Shown here in pieces: positions 47,290-58,300 of a stretch of DNA of 64,000 nt (within the stretch, counting starts at the first letter, position 1; each line of letters starts with the position of its first letter). The notes beneath the pieces are model-generated. The model searched no databases. It saw only the letters and a list, made by a program, of their open reading frames with translations, and was not told the origin of the DNA. Source of the stretch: Pempheris klunzingeri (Eukaryota > Chordata > Actinopteri > Acropomatiformes > Pempheridae); contig NC_092024.1 of NCBI RefSeq assembly GCF_042242105.1, forward strand, positions 3,481,501 to 3,545,500, given 5' to 3'. A program made the position numbers and the translations under genes.

Positions 47290-47390
47290 TGCATTGCCTT
47301 GACTTTCTTTTACATCTTGTTGCACGTCTTTATGGAAAGCACTCTGAATTCCCTTTCTGTTGAAAGGGTGCTACACAAATACATTTGCCT
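47290..47390 (+). repeat. LINE/SINE-like 3' tail
   Basis: Contains GAAAGCACTCTGAATTCCC and GAAAGGGTGCTACACAAATA, the usual form of a widespread fish retroposon tail (AAAGCGCTATATAAATA type). Confidence 0.5.
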
Positions 47391-48068
47391 GTCCCACTCT
47401 TCTGAGCCCACCTCCACCCCTGACATATTACTGCACAGTCCCTAAGTAGGATGGGGGGGGGGGGGTGTTTCTACTCTGCTACTGTTAAAGTTATAAAGCA
47501 CAATAATTATGTCGTTTACACTGTGTTTCAAGACAGTAGCAATAAAGGAATAGTCCCTTAAAATGTTGAAACAGTTATAATTTGAAACTGCTGATTCATG
47601 ATTATATCATCACATAATGCATTTAAAAAGTTCACATCCTAAAAGTTTAAAAATGTAAAGTCTCTGATGTGTGATCAATGAGTATATGAAGTTTGATGTT
47701 CAGGTTTAATTTGTCTTTTTTACATTCATTTGCGAATATTGCCTAACGTTACTGTCACACTGCTGTATTGGGACAAGATGCTGTAGTTTGTGACTTCATG
47801 TAAAATGATATACACTACATGTATGCATTTCTGACAAAGTTCTTTTTAAAGGAGCCTATTCTTCGTGAGAATATGCAAAATATACTTACTTTTCTCAGTT
47901 AAATTTGCATTCCTTTGTTTGCTTCCACGGGAGAGGAGTGTAAACGCTGCAGGGTAAGAGAAGTATTCATCTCCACAGGGTTTGAACTAAACTGTTGAAT
48001 AGCTGCACTGGTCGGATCCCTTCATTATCATATGAGAGTTTTGGGTGATCTGAGGATTAATCGTTACA

Positions 48069-48301
48069 GCTGTGGTTGCTGTTGGTCTGTGTGTTAATGT
48101 CAATGGCCTGCTTCTGCCTTCCGGTCAGCTTCAACACTGCATCTCCTGCATTCTGGCCAACCTGCTCCAAATCCTAGAGGGCGTCAGATTTGACCTGATG
48201 ATGGGCTCCTGGATAAAAAGGCTCCATCAGCTGGTGACCATCGCCACTGGGATCCTGTTGGCGCTGTGTATGCCATGGCTGTACTTTTTCAGGAGATATT
48301 A
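48069..48301 (+). other. unassigned open segment with hydrophobic C terminus
   Basis: A TTACAG acceptor-like site at about 48064-48069 is followed by an open frame to TAA at 48300. Its last part reads IKRLHQLVTIATGILLALCM and then PWLYFFRRY, a plausible single membrane helix. No family recognised. It is followed by a LINE-like tail, so it may be retroposon-derived or chance. Confidence 0.2.
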
Positions 48302-48559
48302 AGCAATACAATCCTGCAGCAGTGTGACAAAGGCTCCACCAAGTTCCTCAGAGTTCATCATCACCTCCAGCATCCTCAGCTGTCACTTGGGTTGAAAAGG
48401 CCACTAAGAAAAGAGATCAATAATGAGAATGTCATTACAGGCACACGAAACAGCTACATAATGAAACATAATAAACCACATACTGATCACAGATGCTACT
48501 ACAATTGCTAGGTGTAAAAATAATTATAAATGTATGTGGGACTAGTGTAAAGAATATAA

Positions 48560-48690
48560 TAAGTAGAAATTAATTTTCTGTTCAATTTTGTATTTCAATA
48601 TTTCGTATTGTGTGACTTGACCTCTGTACCGCACTCTGGCACAACAATTTCCTCTGGGATAAATAAAGTCATTCTTATTCTTATTCTTAA
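48560..48690 (+). mobile_element. truncated LINE 3' tail
   Basis: Contains TTTCCTCTGGGATAAATAAA followed by TCATTCTTATTCTTATTCTT, a typical LINE 3' UTR end and short tail repeat. No coding sequence is attached. Confidence 0.7.
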
Positions 48691-49151
48691 TATATGATTA
48701 CCCAAATCACACACACAAAATATATTCCCAGCCCAGCAACGGTAAGTTTTAACTGAAACTTAGATGAGAAATCTTCAAGTGGAATGATGGATTTAGTGAA
48801 CCTCTGGAACAAAGGTGGTCTGTTATCTTTCAGAGACTTTATGGCTGTTAAACAATCCAGGGATTACGTAAAATGAATACAGGCCGGGACTGACTTGAGG
48901 GATAACTTACATTCTAGGCACGGACAAGTGTTTTTTGTCTCAGCTCTGCTGTTTGAGTGGCAATGACCTTGCATGTGTCTGAAGCACAGCTGTGAGTGGA
49001 AAGTGAAAAGAAGGCAAACACATCCTTATCACTTATTGAGAACTTTTACTTGCATATGTGTGGCAGCATCACAGGTAGGACAGGTTTAAACCAGTTCCTT
49101 CTGTAGACACTAGATGGGGCTCTTGGGACACACTGTGAACACCTAGCCACA

Positions 49152-49170
49152 GCACACACACACACACACA
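49152..49170. repeat. CA microsatellite
   Basis: Short alternating CA run just beyond the predicted odc1 transcript end. Confidence 0.85.
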
Positions 49171-49248
49171 AGTACGTCAAAGGCTTTTTCCTTGTTGCCC
49201 CAAATGTACAAAACACACAACGGCATGGTTCGGCTCTGCACCTAATGT

Positions 49249-49258
49249 TTTATTTATT
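49249..49258 (-). terminator. odc1: poly(A) signals of odc1
   Basis: Two overlapping AATAAA motifs (AATAAATAAA on the minus strand) about 1.4 kb after the odc1 stop codon. They imply a long 3' UTR over 49230-50646, in which I see no other gene. Confidence 0.55.
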
Positions 49259-50646
49259 AAAAAAATACAAAACTTCAAAAAGTTTCCATAGGAAAGCATT
49301 ATGACTTTGCAATCCCATCTCTTTCGTATCCATTTCAAATGCATGATTAAACACAGCTTCTTATTAATATCATGAACAGACATCTTGCCTTCTACAAAAC
49401 AAATAAAGATAAAATAAAATACGGAGAAGAGGAGAGGTGCAGTCTGCTTCTTGAGTCCCTGTGTTACAAGTGTTAATCTTGAAGATTTCTTTCTGGCGGC
49501 ACCTGTAGGATGGTGACCAGGTCAAATCTGAGATCACATGCTGGACATGTGCAGATGAAACATCTACCCAAGTGTCTAAAGTGCTGCCTGACAAGCTGTT
49601 TCTAATGCTGCAGCCATAATCAGAACAGACACACACTGTATGGACTTCTGACTGGGAGAATGCAACACATACATGTATTTCCTGTGAGTTTCGGTGGGTG
49701 CCTATACATATTCAGATTTTGCATGGGAAACAGTGGCTTGGGCCCTACTCTGCAAAGAAGCGTTTAGAGAACACACTGGATAGTTCAATCATGAACACAG
49801 AAAAACATATCTTAAAAAATGTTAACAAATGCATTTCTCGATGTTAAATCTTGAGGATTAACACTTGAAGGGTTCTGTACAGAAGTAGCGATCATTGGAA
49901 AATATCTATATATAAACATAGCAGCCATTTTTGAGGAAATAAATCACCCCTCCAACCACTTATTTGCAAGTTACTAGCTCGGGATGTGACCTCAGGTGTT
50001 AACAGTGCTTAGAGTGATCACTGGTTTAATAAATTAGCCTCTCCTTTACATTTTGCAGGTCAGTCATCACTGGCATTTGCCTAAGCTTGAAGCAATCTGC
50101 TACTATTCTTTTTGATATTATCAAGTCAATAGCAGGAATACCCCTTCACCTGTTGGACTATTGCTATAGTTTCAAGTGTTGTGAGTCCTATGGTGATGAG
50201 AAACCTTCAGTGAAGTCGTTGTGATTTATTTGGCAAAGTAACCATTTCTCTCCCTACACTATTCCAGGTCAGCAAATAGGTTCTTCATCAACTACAGTAC
50301 TCGACGTCTTACAGCCAGAGCCCTAAATTAGGACAGGACGGCTGAAGCACTGAGTTCAAGTACAGAGATGCCCTGGAACTTTGCCTGGAACATACAGTCA
50401 CTCAGAGTGTGATTCAGCCCCATTTCAATGAGGATTGACCCCCTCCTTCCATACAGAACACAGAAATGTGTGCAACACGTCCCTCTCGTTCTCCTGTCAA
50501 GTAACTGGCCTTGAAATTTCACTTACAATTGGTTAGAAAAACAAAACAAAACTAACAAAAAAACAAAATGAAAAAGAAACTTCTCCAATAATTAATAACA
50601 AAAGATGCTGGATCTGGGGAACATTGCTGTGATGTACAGTATGCAT

Positions 50647-53233
50647 TTAAACCACATGGGCCTGGCAGGGCTTAGTGGGCATCTCCAAGCTGCTCTCTCT
50701 GCCACAGCAGGCTGGCACTTCAAACTGGCAAGACTCCTCCGCAGGAGCTGGCATCCCCTGGGAACAGATCTGCTGCACATGTTGCCTGTGGAACACAATG
50801 CAGAAAAAAAGTTTGATTGCCTAGGAACACAAGATGCACTTACACCTACAAACATTCATGGTCGGACGGATATACTCCAGAAAGGGTTCCATTATTAATG
50901 TACTGCGTTCAGCATTTGTGGAAAGTGGTTTACTCACCAGGCAAGGCGGGACATGACGTAATGAATGTCAGGTCTTTGGAAGCCGTTGAAGGTGGAGGAA
51001 GCAGCCACAGTGTACGCACCCATGTTATCAAAGACCAGCCAGTCACCCACCTGCAGGTCAGGCAGGCTGCACTGCTCAACAATGCGATCAAGGCCATCAC
51101 ATGTTGGGCCCCAGATGCTGCAAGGGTACATGACCTCGTCGGGCTTTGGCTTCTATTTGTAATAAGAGAGTGGGAGGGAATCAACCGTTAGTTGTACTTT
51201 TCACTAATCAATTTGCATGAAGAGAAACTTTGTTACCATCTGAAGCCTTGAATTTCACTTACTTTATGTAGTGTTGGCAAACAGTGAGCATGGTCATAGA
51301 GAATACAGTTGAAGGACCCGTACACTCCATCATTGACATAGTACATCAGAGTCCTATCATTGGTCCCTTCATCTTCCTCTGTGAAGGAAGAACAAATCAT
51401 TTTACTACTGAGGAATGTTACAAATCTGATTTCAGAATAAACTATTTCTGAATCACTTTTTTTTTTTTTTATCTTTATTTTTTAAATTAAGCCCGTTACC
51501 GTCTGACTCATCGTCAATGATGACCTTCTTGGCAATGATGTTGACGACCAGTGTGTAAGCAGATGCCACATAAAAGCGTCCTGGCTCAGCAATGATCTTA
51601 ATACCAGTGTCAGCAGGGAAGTACTTGTCCAGGGCTGGGTTGATTACTGCTGTGATCTAGCAATGGCAAAAAACAAGGGAAGTGTCAACAGGTAAATATC
51701 AGACTAAAAAAGCACTTCTCTTTTGCTAGTACTGATGCAGCAGCTAAATGTACAATTACTCTACTGCCTCATTTTATTTAACAAGTCAAAAACAGACAAA
51801 TAATGTTTAGGGTATGAAAATACCACCCAAAAATATTCAATTCACCTCTTCAAATTTGAGTTCAGCATCTTCTGAACCAGGGAAACCACCTCCGATGTCC
51901 AACAGGTCCATGTTGAAGCCCAGCTCATCCTAGGTCACAAAATGTGTCAAAGTTTACTTTACTGGGTGAAAACCTACAGATATCACAGTTGCATATGCAA
52001 TTTTGTCATAACTCACCCCCATATCGAAGACACAGCGGGCATCAGCGATGGCCTGGCTGTAGGTCTCAGGATCAGTGCAGCCGCTGCCAACGTGGAAGCT
52101 GACACCGATCACATCCAACCCCAGTTCCTTGGCCCGCTCCAGAAGACCTCGACAAGCTTTCAGTGGGGCCCCAAACTTCACACTCAGTCGGCACACAGCC
52201 TTGGAGTCATCCGTGGCAATGCGCAGCACCAGCCTGGGCACAAAACAGAAACAGTAAGTGGGAAGGACAAAAATAGAGAGAAGGCAGATAGATAAAAATA
52301 AAATGCCACTGAAGGCTTCATATTATGGATGGTAAAATATCTCACTTGGCATTGTCATGACAGCGGGCCACCTTCATGAGTTCCACCTCGCTATCAAAGG
52401 TCATCATCTGGACCCCATGGGCAGACGCATATTTGATCTGAGAAACTTGCTTGCAGGGGTTGGCATAGATGATTCTGCTTGGATCCACTCCCAGAGACTG
52501 AACCAGCTGAATCTCAGTCTAGAGGGGGACAATGCCAAAAGTCAGCAAAAAAAGTGCTAATTTAAAAACACAAGCTGCCATTGCAATTTCAGCTAATCAA
52601 GACAGCTTAGCATTGTATTTTTCCAACACGCACCTTGCTTGCACAGTCAAAGCCAGTTCCCAGAGATGCCAGTGTCATAACTACAGCCCGGCTGTCGTTG
52701 CATTTGACGGCATAGAAAGGAGTGACGCGAGGCAGGGCCCTAATCCAACGTAGTTGTTTCTTCAGGACGTCTCCCAAGTCACAGACATAGAAGGCATCCC
52801 TGTCATCCTGTATCATAAAGGATGGAACAAGAAAAAACAAACAAATATATACACGTTTAATATTGTATCTTGGAGCATTTTTGTTACAGTAGTGCTTTAT
52901 TAGATGATACACTGTAAATTACACTATGGGTGTAATATTAAAAATGCCAATTGTTTGCAAGCCTAAAGAGTTAAGTACAAGGAAATACAATTCAGACAAT
53001 GCAATACCAGAAACCTAAGTGTAGGATGTCAGTTAAACAGCTTGCTCTGAGCAGCATCCTGTTGACATCCATTACCCAACAAATGGGGCCATCTGTTTAT
53101 CCCTTCAACAATGTCAGCACAGGACACTTACCGTCATGGATGACTCATTGATCTTCTGCTCAACAATATCCCGGGCAGAGAAACCCTCCTCCAGGAAAGA
53201 GAATTCAAACTCAGTGGGAGTGGCAGTGTTCAT
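50647..53233 (-). CDS. odc1: ornithine decarboxylase (9 coding exons)
   Basis: PLP-dependent cytosolic enzyme that converts ornithine to putrescine, the first step of polyamine synthesis. Coding exons: 53132-53233, 52634-52807, 52346-52518, 52017-52233, 51846-51929, 51500-51656, 51263-51378, 50938-51152, 50647-50785. They sum to 1377 bases, 458 residues (human 461). Catalytic Lys69 lies in PFYAVKCND, His197 in SFHVGSGC, the PLP phosphate loop is [10 protein letters not shown] and the active-site cysteine is in [12 protein letters not shown]. These residues separate it from the inactive antizyme inhibitors. The Cys- and acid-rich C tail ([20 protein letters not shown]) has a cysteine at 440 aligned with human Cys441, needed for rapid degradation. 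Start [11 protein letters not shown] follows a leader acceptor at 53270. Upstream are two leader exons and a TATA promoter. Confidence 0.97.
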
Positions 53234-53486
53234 GGTCACAAGAAGCTCTTTTGATTGGTCACTGGTAAACTAGAAGAGGCAGGAGGGGACATATTTAGAT
53301 TGCATTCAGCATTGAGAACACAGTGTCTGTTGTGTCCTTGTTTGCTAAAGTATGATTTATTCCCCACTCATGGGAACACTTCTAGCGGTGAAAATATAAG
53401 TAATTCTAAAAACATTGTACTTGACCGCATGACAATTGTGGTACAGTATTGTCTGTGTAGGATGAAAATGCAAACAGCACACTTAC

Positions 53487-53634
53487 TTGAATACGAAAGA
53501 GATGGAATTTAGTGGGGAATTACTCAGGTGCAGAGAAGCCAAGGCGGTTCACCAGTGAAGTTAAATCCCTTCAAATAAGACTCGAGGCCAGGGCCTGCAG
53601 AGTAGCCAGTGTGCGTTTTCCTAGAGTGATTATT
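53487..53634 (-). other. odc1: odc1 non-coding leader exon 2
   Basis: Bounded by acceptor TTGTTTCCAG at 53635 and donor GTAAGT at 53486. It contains no ATG. A diverged copy of its start and of the intron before it occurs at 55229-55340. Confidence 0.65.
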
Positions 53635-54466
53635 CTGGAAACAAGAGTAGTTGACAATATTTTAATATAAACGAACTTTTCCTCGAGGACAAAAAGTTGA
53701 GCCAGGAAAAAATATGAACAACAGTAAGTTGAGAATTTCACAAAGTTTATATCTTAAAACTGACAAGACGTCCACACATCTAGTCCCAAGTCTTTCGTAG
53801 CGCTCCATTTTACAACTATGGCATGACAACTTGACACCATCTGCACAGAAAAAGTCATTGAAAGCCCAAGTGTTTAAACCCCGCCCAGTCTAGATCTAGT
53901 CCAATTACAAAGAAGATCCGCCCCCACTTTAAAAGAATGGCATGAAAATGAACCAATCATTAACTAACAGATGACGCACACATCAATATGCCGGTTCCGT
54001 TACGAGCTCATCGTGCCATGAGGCAATTTAGCATTTTAAGTCACCATTGACGTTGTCTATCGAAGTTTACACAACCAATTCAAATCCAGCGTAACGTCGA
54101 CAAACCGAAGTCTATGGTCCTGAAAAGTTACTAATTCAGGCAAACATTAGACCAGTTAGTTGGCAAGTTTAACTCGAACACAAAAAGATAATTATAGCTA
54201 GCTAGCTAACCAGCCGTTTGTCACACTGGCCACGTAGTAATGTTAGGTAACACTCTTAACAGCGCGATTACATTTTTAATTAAACTGGCGTTACATTTAC
54301 GAAGAAATAGCAAGACTACCATATCCTAATAAGTCCCCTTTCATTGTCCTTTTGAACCGCAATAACCGGCCAGCTAGCTAACAGTTGCTAACGCTTTCTA
54401 GCTGATAAGCATTTTGGCTAAAATGTGACGTTGTTGGTAAAACGATATCGAAAAGTCCTTACATAC

Positions 54467-54595
54467 CTTAAAAAGCATTTACAAAGAGTGTGTCCATTAG
54501 ACCCAAATGCTAGGATTAAAAAAAAAATACGGTTCCCCTTCACAAAGAGAGCCGCTGGTAGAAGTGCCGCCTGTCTGCTGAGGCTAAAGCTGGAG
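54467..54595 (-). other. odc1: odc1 leader exon 1 with upstream ORFs
   Basis: The donor GTATGT follows TTTTTAAG; the upper end is inferred from the TATA box. The exon carries a 9-residue upstream ORF, MDTLFVNAF (54468-54497). A second, overlapping ATG opens a frame that runs on into leader exon 2 before stopping. ODC1 translation is known to depend on its structured leader, so these uORFs could matter. Confidence 0.55.
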
Positions 54596-54620
54596 TGGAA
54601 GTCAGTAAAAGACCCCGACA

Positions 54621-54653
54621 GTATATATAGAGAGGGCGCGTTACTATGGCAAC
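54621..54653 (-). promoter_or_regulatory. odc1: odc1 core promoter: TATA box and X-box-like site
   Basis: CTATATATAC on the minus strand at 54621-54630. Next to it upstream is GTTACTATGGCAAC (54640-54653), which fits the palindromic RFX X-box with one mismatch. A TATA box is known for mammalian ODC1. The predicted start site is near 54595. Confidence 0.6.
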
Positions 54654-54725
54654 GTAGCCAGCTGAAACCGGCCTCCCATCCACGTATGAACCGGTTTAGC
54701 CCTGTCACCTCATCCACATGGTGGC

Positions 54726-54756
54726 CAGACAGACAGACAGACAGACAGACAGACAG
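54726..54756. repeat. AGAC tetranucleotide microsatellite
   Basis: About eight perfect AGAC units roughly 100 bases upstream of the odc1 TATA box. Confidence 0.95.
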
Positions 54757-54979
54757 CTTCAGACTACTGAAGGTAAACTAACTGCTGGACTCTAGTCTGT
54801 AGTACATTCCACCATATACTATATGTTATGCTACATTATAGGGTACTAAATTACATTATATTATGGTAATGGTTTATATTTTATTACATTGCCTACTATG
54901 TTGTACAGTTTAGTATATCATGTATACCATCAGTAAGTATCATTACTGGATCAATGAATGGATTAGTGTGGATTAGCCT

Positions 54980-55225
54980 ATGCTGTTTATATACTGTAGA
55001 TTTAATGACTGCTGCTGTTAATGACATCTCTGTCACTTTGCCTTGTAATTTTCTCTTAACTTTTTTACTCCTGGTCTGGTCTTAGTTTTAAATAACTATA
55101 AATTTATTTTATTTAATTATTTGTTTATTCCTATTTATCATTTTTCTATTCTTTAGTACTTATGCTATCCTTGTTCTGCAGCAACATCCAAAGTTCCCCC
55201 TCTGGGATAATCAATATTATCTTAA
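54980..55225 (+). mobile_element. truncated LINE 3' UTR
   Basis: T-rich 3' UTR-like stretch ending GTTCCCCCTCTGGGATAATC, the L2-like tail form seen also at 6150 and 48660. It abuts the diverged odc1 leader copy. Confidence 0.6.
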
Positions 55226-55228
55226 GCT

Positions 55229-55340
55229 GTAGCCAGTGTGTGTTTTCCTAGAGTGATATTTCTGTCAACAAGGTCAGGTGACAATATTTTAACATGAAAC
55301 AATTTATTTGCATTTTCTCAAGAGGAAACGATGAGTCAGG
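55229..55340 (-). repeat. diverged copy of odc1 leader exon 2 start and flanking intron
   Basis: The plus strand reads GTAGCCAGTGTGTGTTTTCC then TAGAGTGATATTTCTG, against GTAGCCAGTGTGCGTTTTCC then TAGAGTGATTATTCTG at 53602-53637. Similarity goes on through GACAATATTTTAA and a GAGG-AAA stretch to about 53710. By eye it is roughly 80% identical over about 105 bases, in the same orientation. Confidence 0.7.
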
Positions 55341-58300
55341 AGAGCTACTTATGGACTCAACTTTAGTGGGTGTAAAGCCAAAGAACGTGTTCTCAGGCAT
55401 TCCAGAACCAGAACTGTCTGGCCAGGTGTCGGGATTTAGAGACATGTGTTGTGATGAACATTAAGTGATAAATTGATTAAACTAGTCTTATTAGTGTTTT
55501 TTCAGTTGATTTTCAAGCAAAAATGCCAAACTGTCTCAATCTCAAATTTGAATTTGGTGCTCCTCTTTGTCATATATAGTGGTAAATTCTCAATATTTTT
55601 GGGATTTGGGCTGTTGCTAAGAAAAAACAAGCACTGAGGATTTATAATGTCCATTTCCATTTTATAGACAAAATGATCAAGAAAATAATTCAGAGATTAA
55701 TTAATAATGAAAACATTCACGTTCCGTGCTCGAACCCTCCTGGCTTCATGATAATGACGAGGATCACAGGTCAGCTGTGATGGAAGAACGCTGCACCGCC
55801 TTTATGTCAGTAGGGTTAGGGTTAGATGCTCACTGAGGCTTGCAGACTGCAGCAGTCTGCTGGACGTGGCTGACAGCATGGTCTCACTGATGTGACCCGG
55901 CTTGTCTGCTTATTTCTTGACCTGTCTGATGAGATTAAAGGAGATCACAAGATGACTCTGGTGGCAAGGTGTCAACACAGGAACATATGTCCCATCAACT
56001 CATACATATACAGCTAAAGCAGTCGTGGGTATTGCTTGAGGTAAATTTGATCACTTCTATATCTATATTTATATATTCTATGTCACTTCTATTCAGTCTT
56101 GTAAAGCAATTCTTTTACCGTGAATAAAACACACATATGCGCCTGTAAGCCTGTGAAAATGGTGCGCAGGGTTTTTAAAATGTCTTCAGTGGTGCTTACA
56201 CAACGAAAATGCCTTTTCACCTAGACCCCTCAAATGCCTGTCCCCCAGACTCCTTACTGCACAGGCTAATCAGTCCAAAAGTTGCTTTCACAGGCATTTG
56301 GTTTGCAAGCAGACATTACCACATGGAGGAAAATTAAGGTTAATTTGGTTAGTGTGACCCAGCAGTACATGTGGAAATGTTGCACAGGCATCGGTTCCAG
56401 GACACTAACAGGAACCTTTTAGGGCTTCATGAGGACCACATATCTGCGGTCTTAACTTAATATCTTTTCCAGGTCTTGAGGCCACAATCAAGATGGCATT
56501 CTACTCTTTGAAACTGGGTTTCCATTCAAATTTTCCTGCAGCGTTGGTGAATGAAGTCATTTTTTCCAAGCAGTTTAATTGTCAAAATGTAAAAAGCACA
56601 GCCCTCCGTGAAATGGTCAAAAAGCTAAAATGAGGCTTAAACGACAAACTTGTATGATGACGTAATCTGTGATCATTTTCCTACATTGCAGTTTCCTCGT
56701 AGCCCTGCCCCGAATCTGAACTTCGTCTTGCAGGGATCACCTCCCATGCAGAACCGTGCCTGTGAGACAGGAAGCAGGCCCATACTCGGGGGCTAATCCA
56801 TTTTCAACAGATGTTTATCAGCTTGTTAAAAAATCACAAGGTCACAAAGCGCTTAAAACGTATTACATAGCAAACCCCTTTTAGCGTGTCTCTCTCTTCA
56901 CCCCAGTTATTTCATTTTGTCTGTGTTTCTACCCTCTCCTGCGCTCCTCTCCTTCTCCTCCTCTTGTAATGTCTATCTCTCGCTCTTGTGTGGAGTTTCT
57001 GTTATCGTTACTGTGGACCATTGTGGCCTAACCCCCACACTTACAAGGCCTCACAAAAGACAAGGACGATGATTGTTATTGGCCACCCACAAGATACAGT
57101 GCAGTGTACGGGCCTCAGTGACTCTGTGCCGTGTATCACTGTATCTGGCTTTGTATTTCTCTTCACCTCTTTGTTAGTTCACACTTGCGCAATGAAATCC
57201 CACAACCAGTTTTACTGTTTCATCAGCTTATGTCTGTGCTCTATCCAGCTCAGTCTTGTGACAATAATAATGCCAAAAGTTTCCCTCAGAGATTTTTCAC
57301 AAGAATAAACTGTAACTCTACCTCATTTGTACCAAGATGAAGAAAGCTGATGCTTGGTACAAATAACGCTGCTCAAGCGAGATCTCCTGCACAATGTGTC
57401 CGCATATCAAAGATCAACTTGGGACATCATGGGGTACAAATGTAAAATCCACAGTACTTTACTGTTTGGAGGTTTGCCTACAGTGAAATGACTTACCTGC
57501 CCTTCCCCCAAGCGCATGTATGTGTGTGAAGATAATTTGCATAGTGGCATCAGAATGTCTGTAGCATTTTTGGTGTGAATACTATGCAAATTCTCGCTAG
57601 TACCTGCAATAAATATTCTTGGCTAAGGTCCAGAGAGACTGAAACGTTAGTATACTCAGTAAATTGTGATGCTGAGCAGGAACAGTGTGCAGGATCTTCT
57701 TTTCTCAAGACTGAAGTATCAGACATAGTTGTATGTGCAAATAATAAATTAAAAAAAAGGAGGAAAAGCACCTGCAATGAAAAATGTGTGATAATGCTGT
57801 GGATCCTGTGGTACAGCAGGGTGCCATCCATCCCTGTGTGTGGCTCTGCCATCAGTGTATGGATGTGTGTATGAGCAGTGGTGTGTAGACTAGAAATGTA
57901 CTACATAAATGCTTAACCATTTATACTAAATTCTGTTCCATCCTGAATTAATTTATGGAGTTGATCAAGGAGAATTATCTGTGAACACATAATACACAGC
58001 ATAGAGCATTCCTGTAAAAAAAAAAAAAACACACAATCACACTGGGTTCTCACAAAAACTGTATGGAACACCTCCAAACCACTTGGACTTGCTGGGTTTG
58101 GTTATGAAGTGTTTTGCACTCACGAGATGTCAGATGATTGAAATCTGTCAGAGGTTTGAAAAAAGCAATGTGTAAACTTGCACACTGGTTAAGCATGTTT
58201 GTTTTTTTTTACATTTCCAATCCTTAACGCAACAGGGTCCATGTCTTTTAGTTTGGAACACTTGACTTCTCCCTTCATTTGAATGCTTTTTATCGAGGAA

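Larger units (their letters stand above)
45530..49150. other. matn3-odc1 spacer
   Basis: Mostly AT-rich, without a recognised gene. Holds a poly-G run near 47453, two LINE/SINE-like tails (47290-47390 and 48560-48690) and an unassigned open segment with hydrophobic character at 48069-48301. Confidence 0.5.

Noticed and set aside
50605-51191. Plus-strand ORFs of 97 and 124 codons
   Set aside because: Antisense to the last odc1 exons, without domain or splice support.
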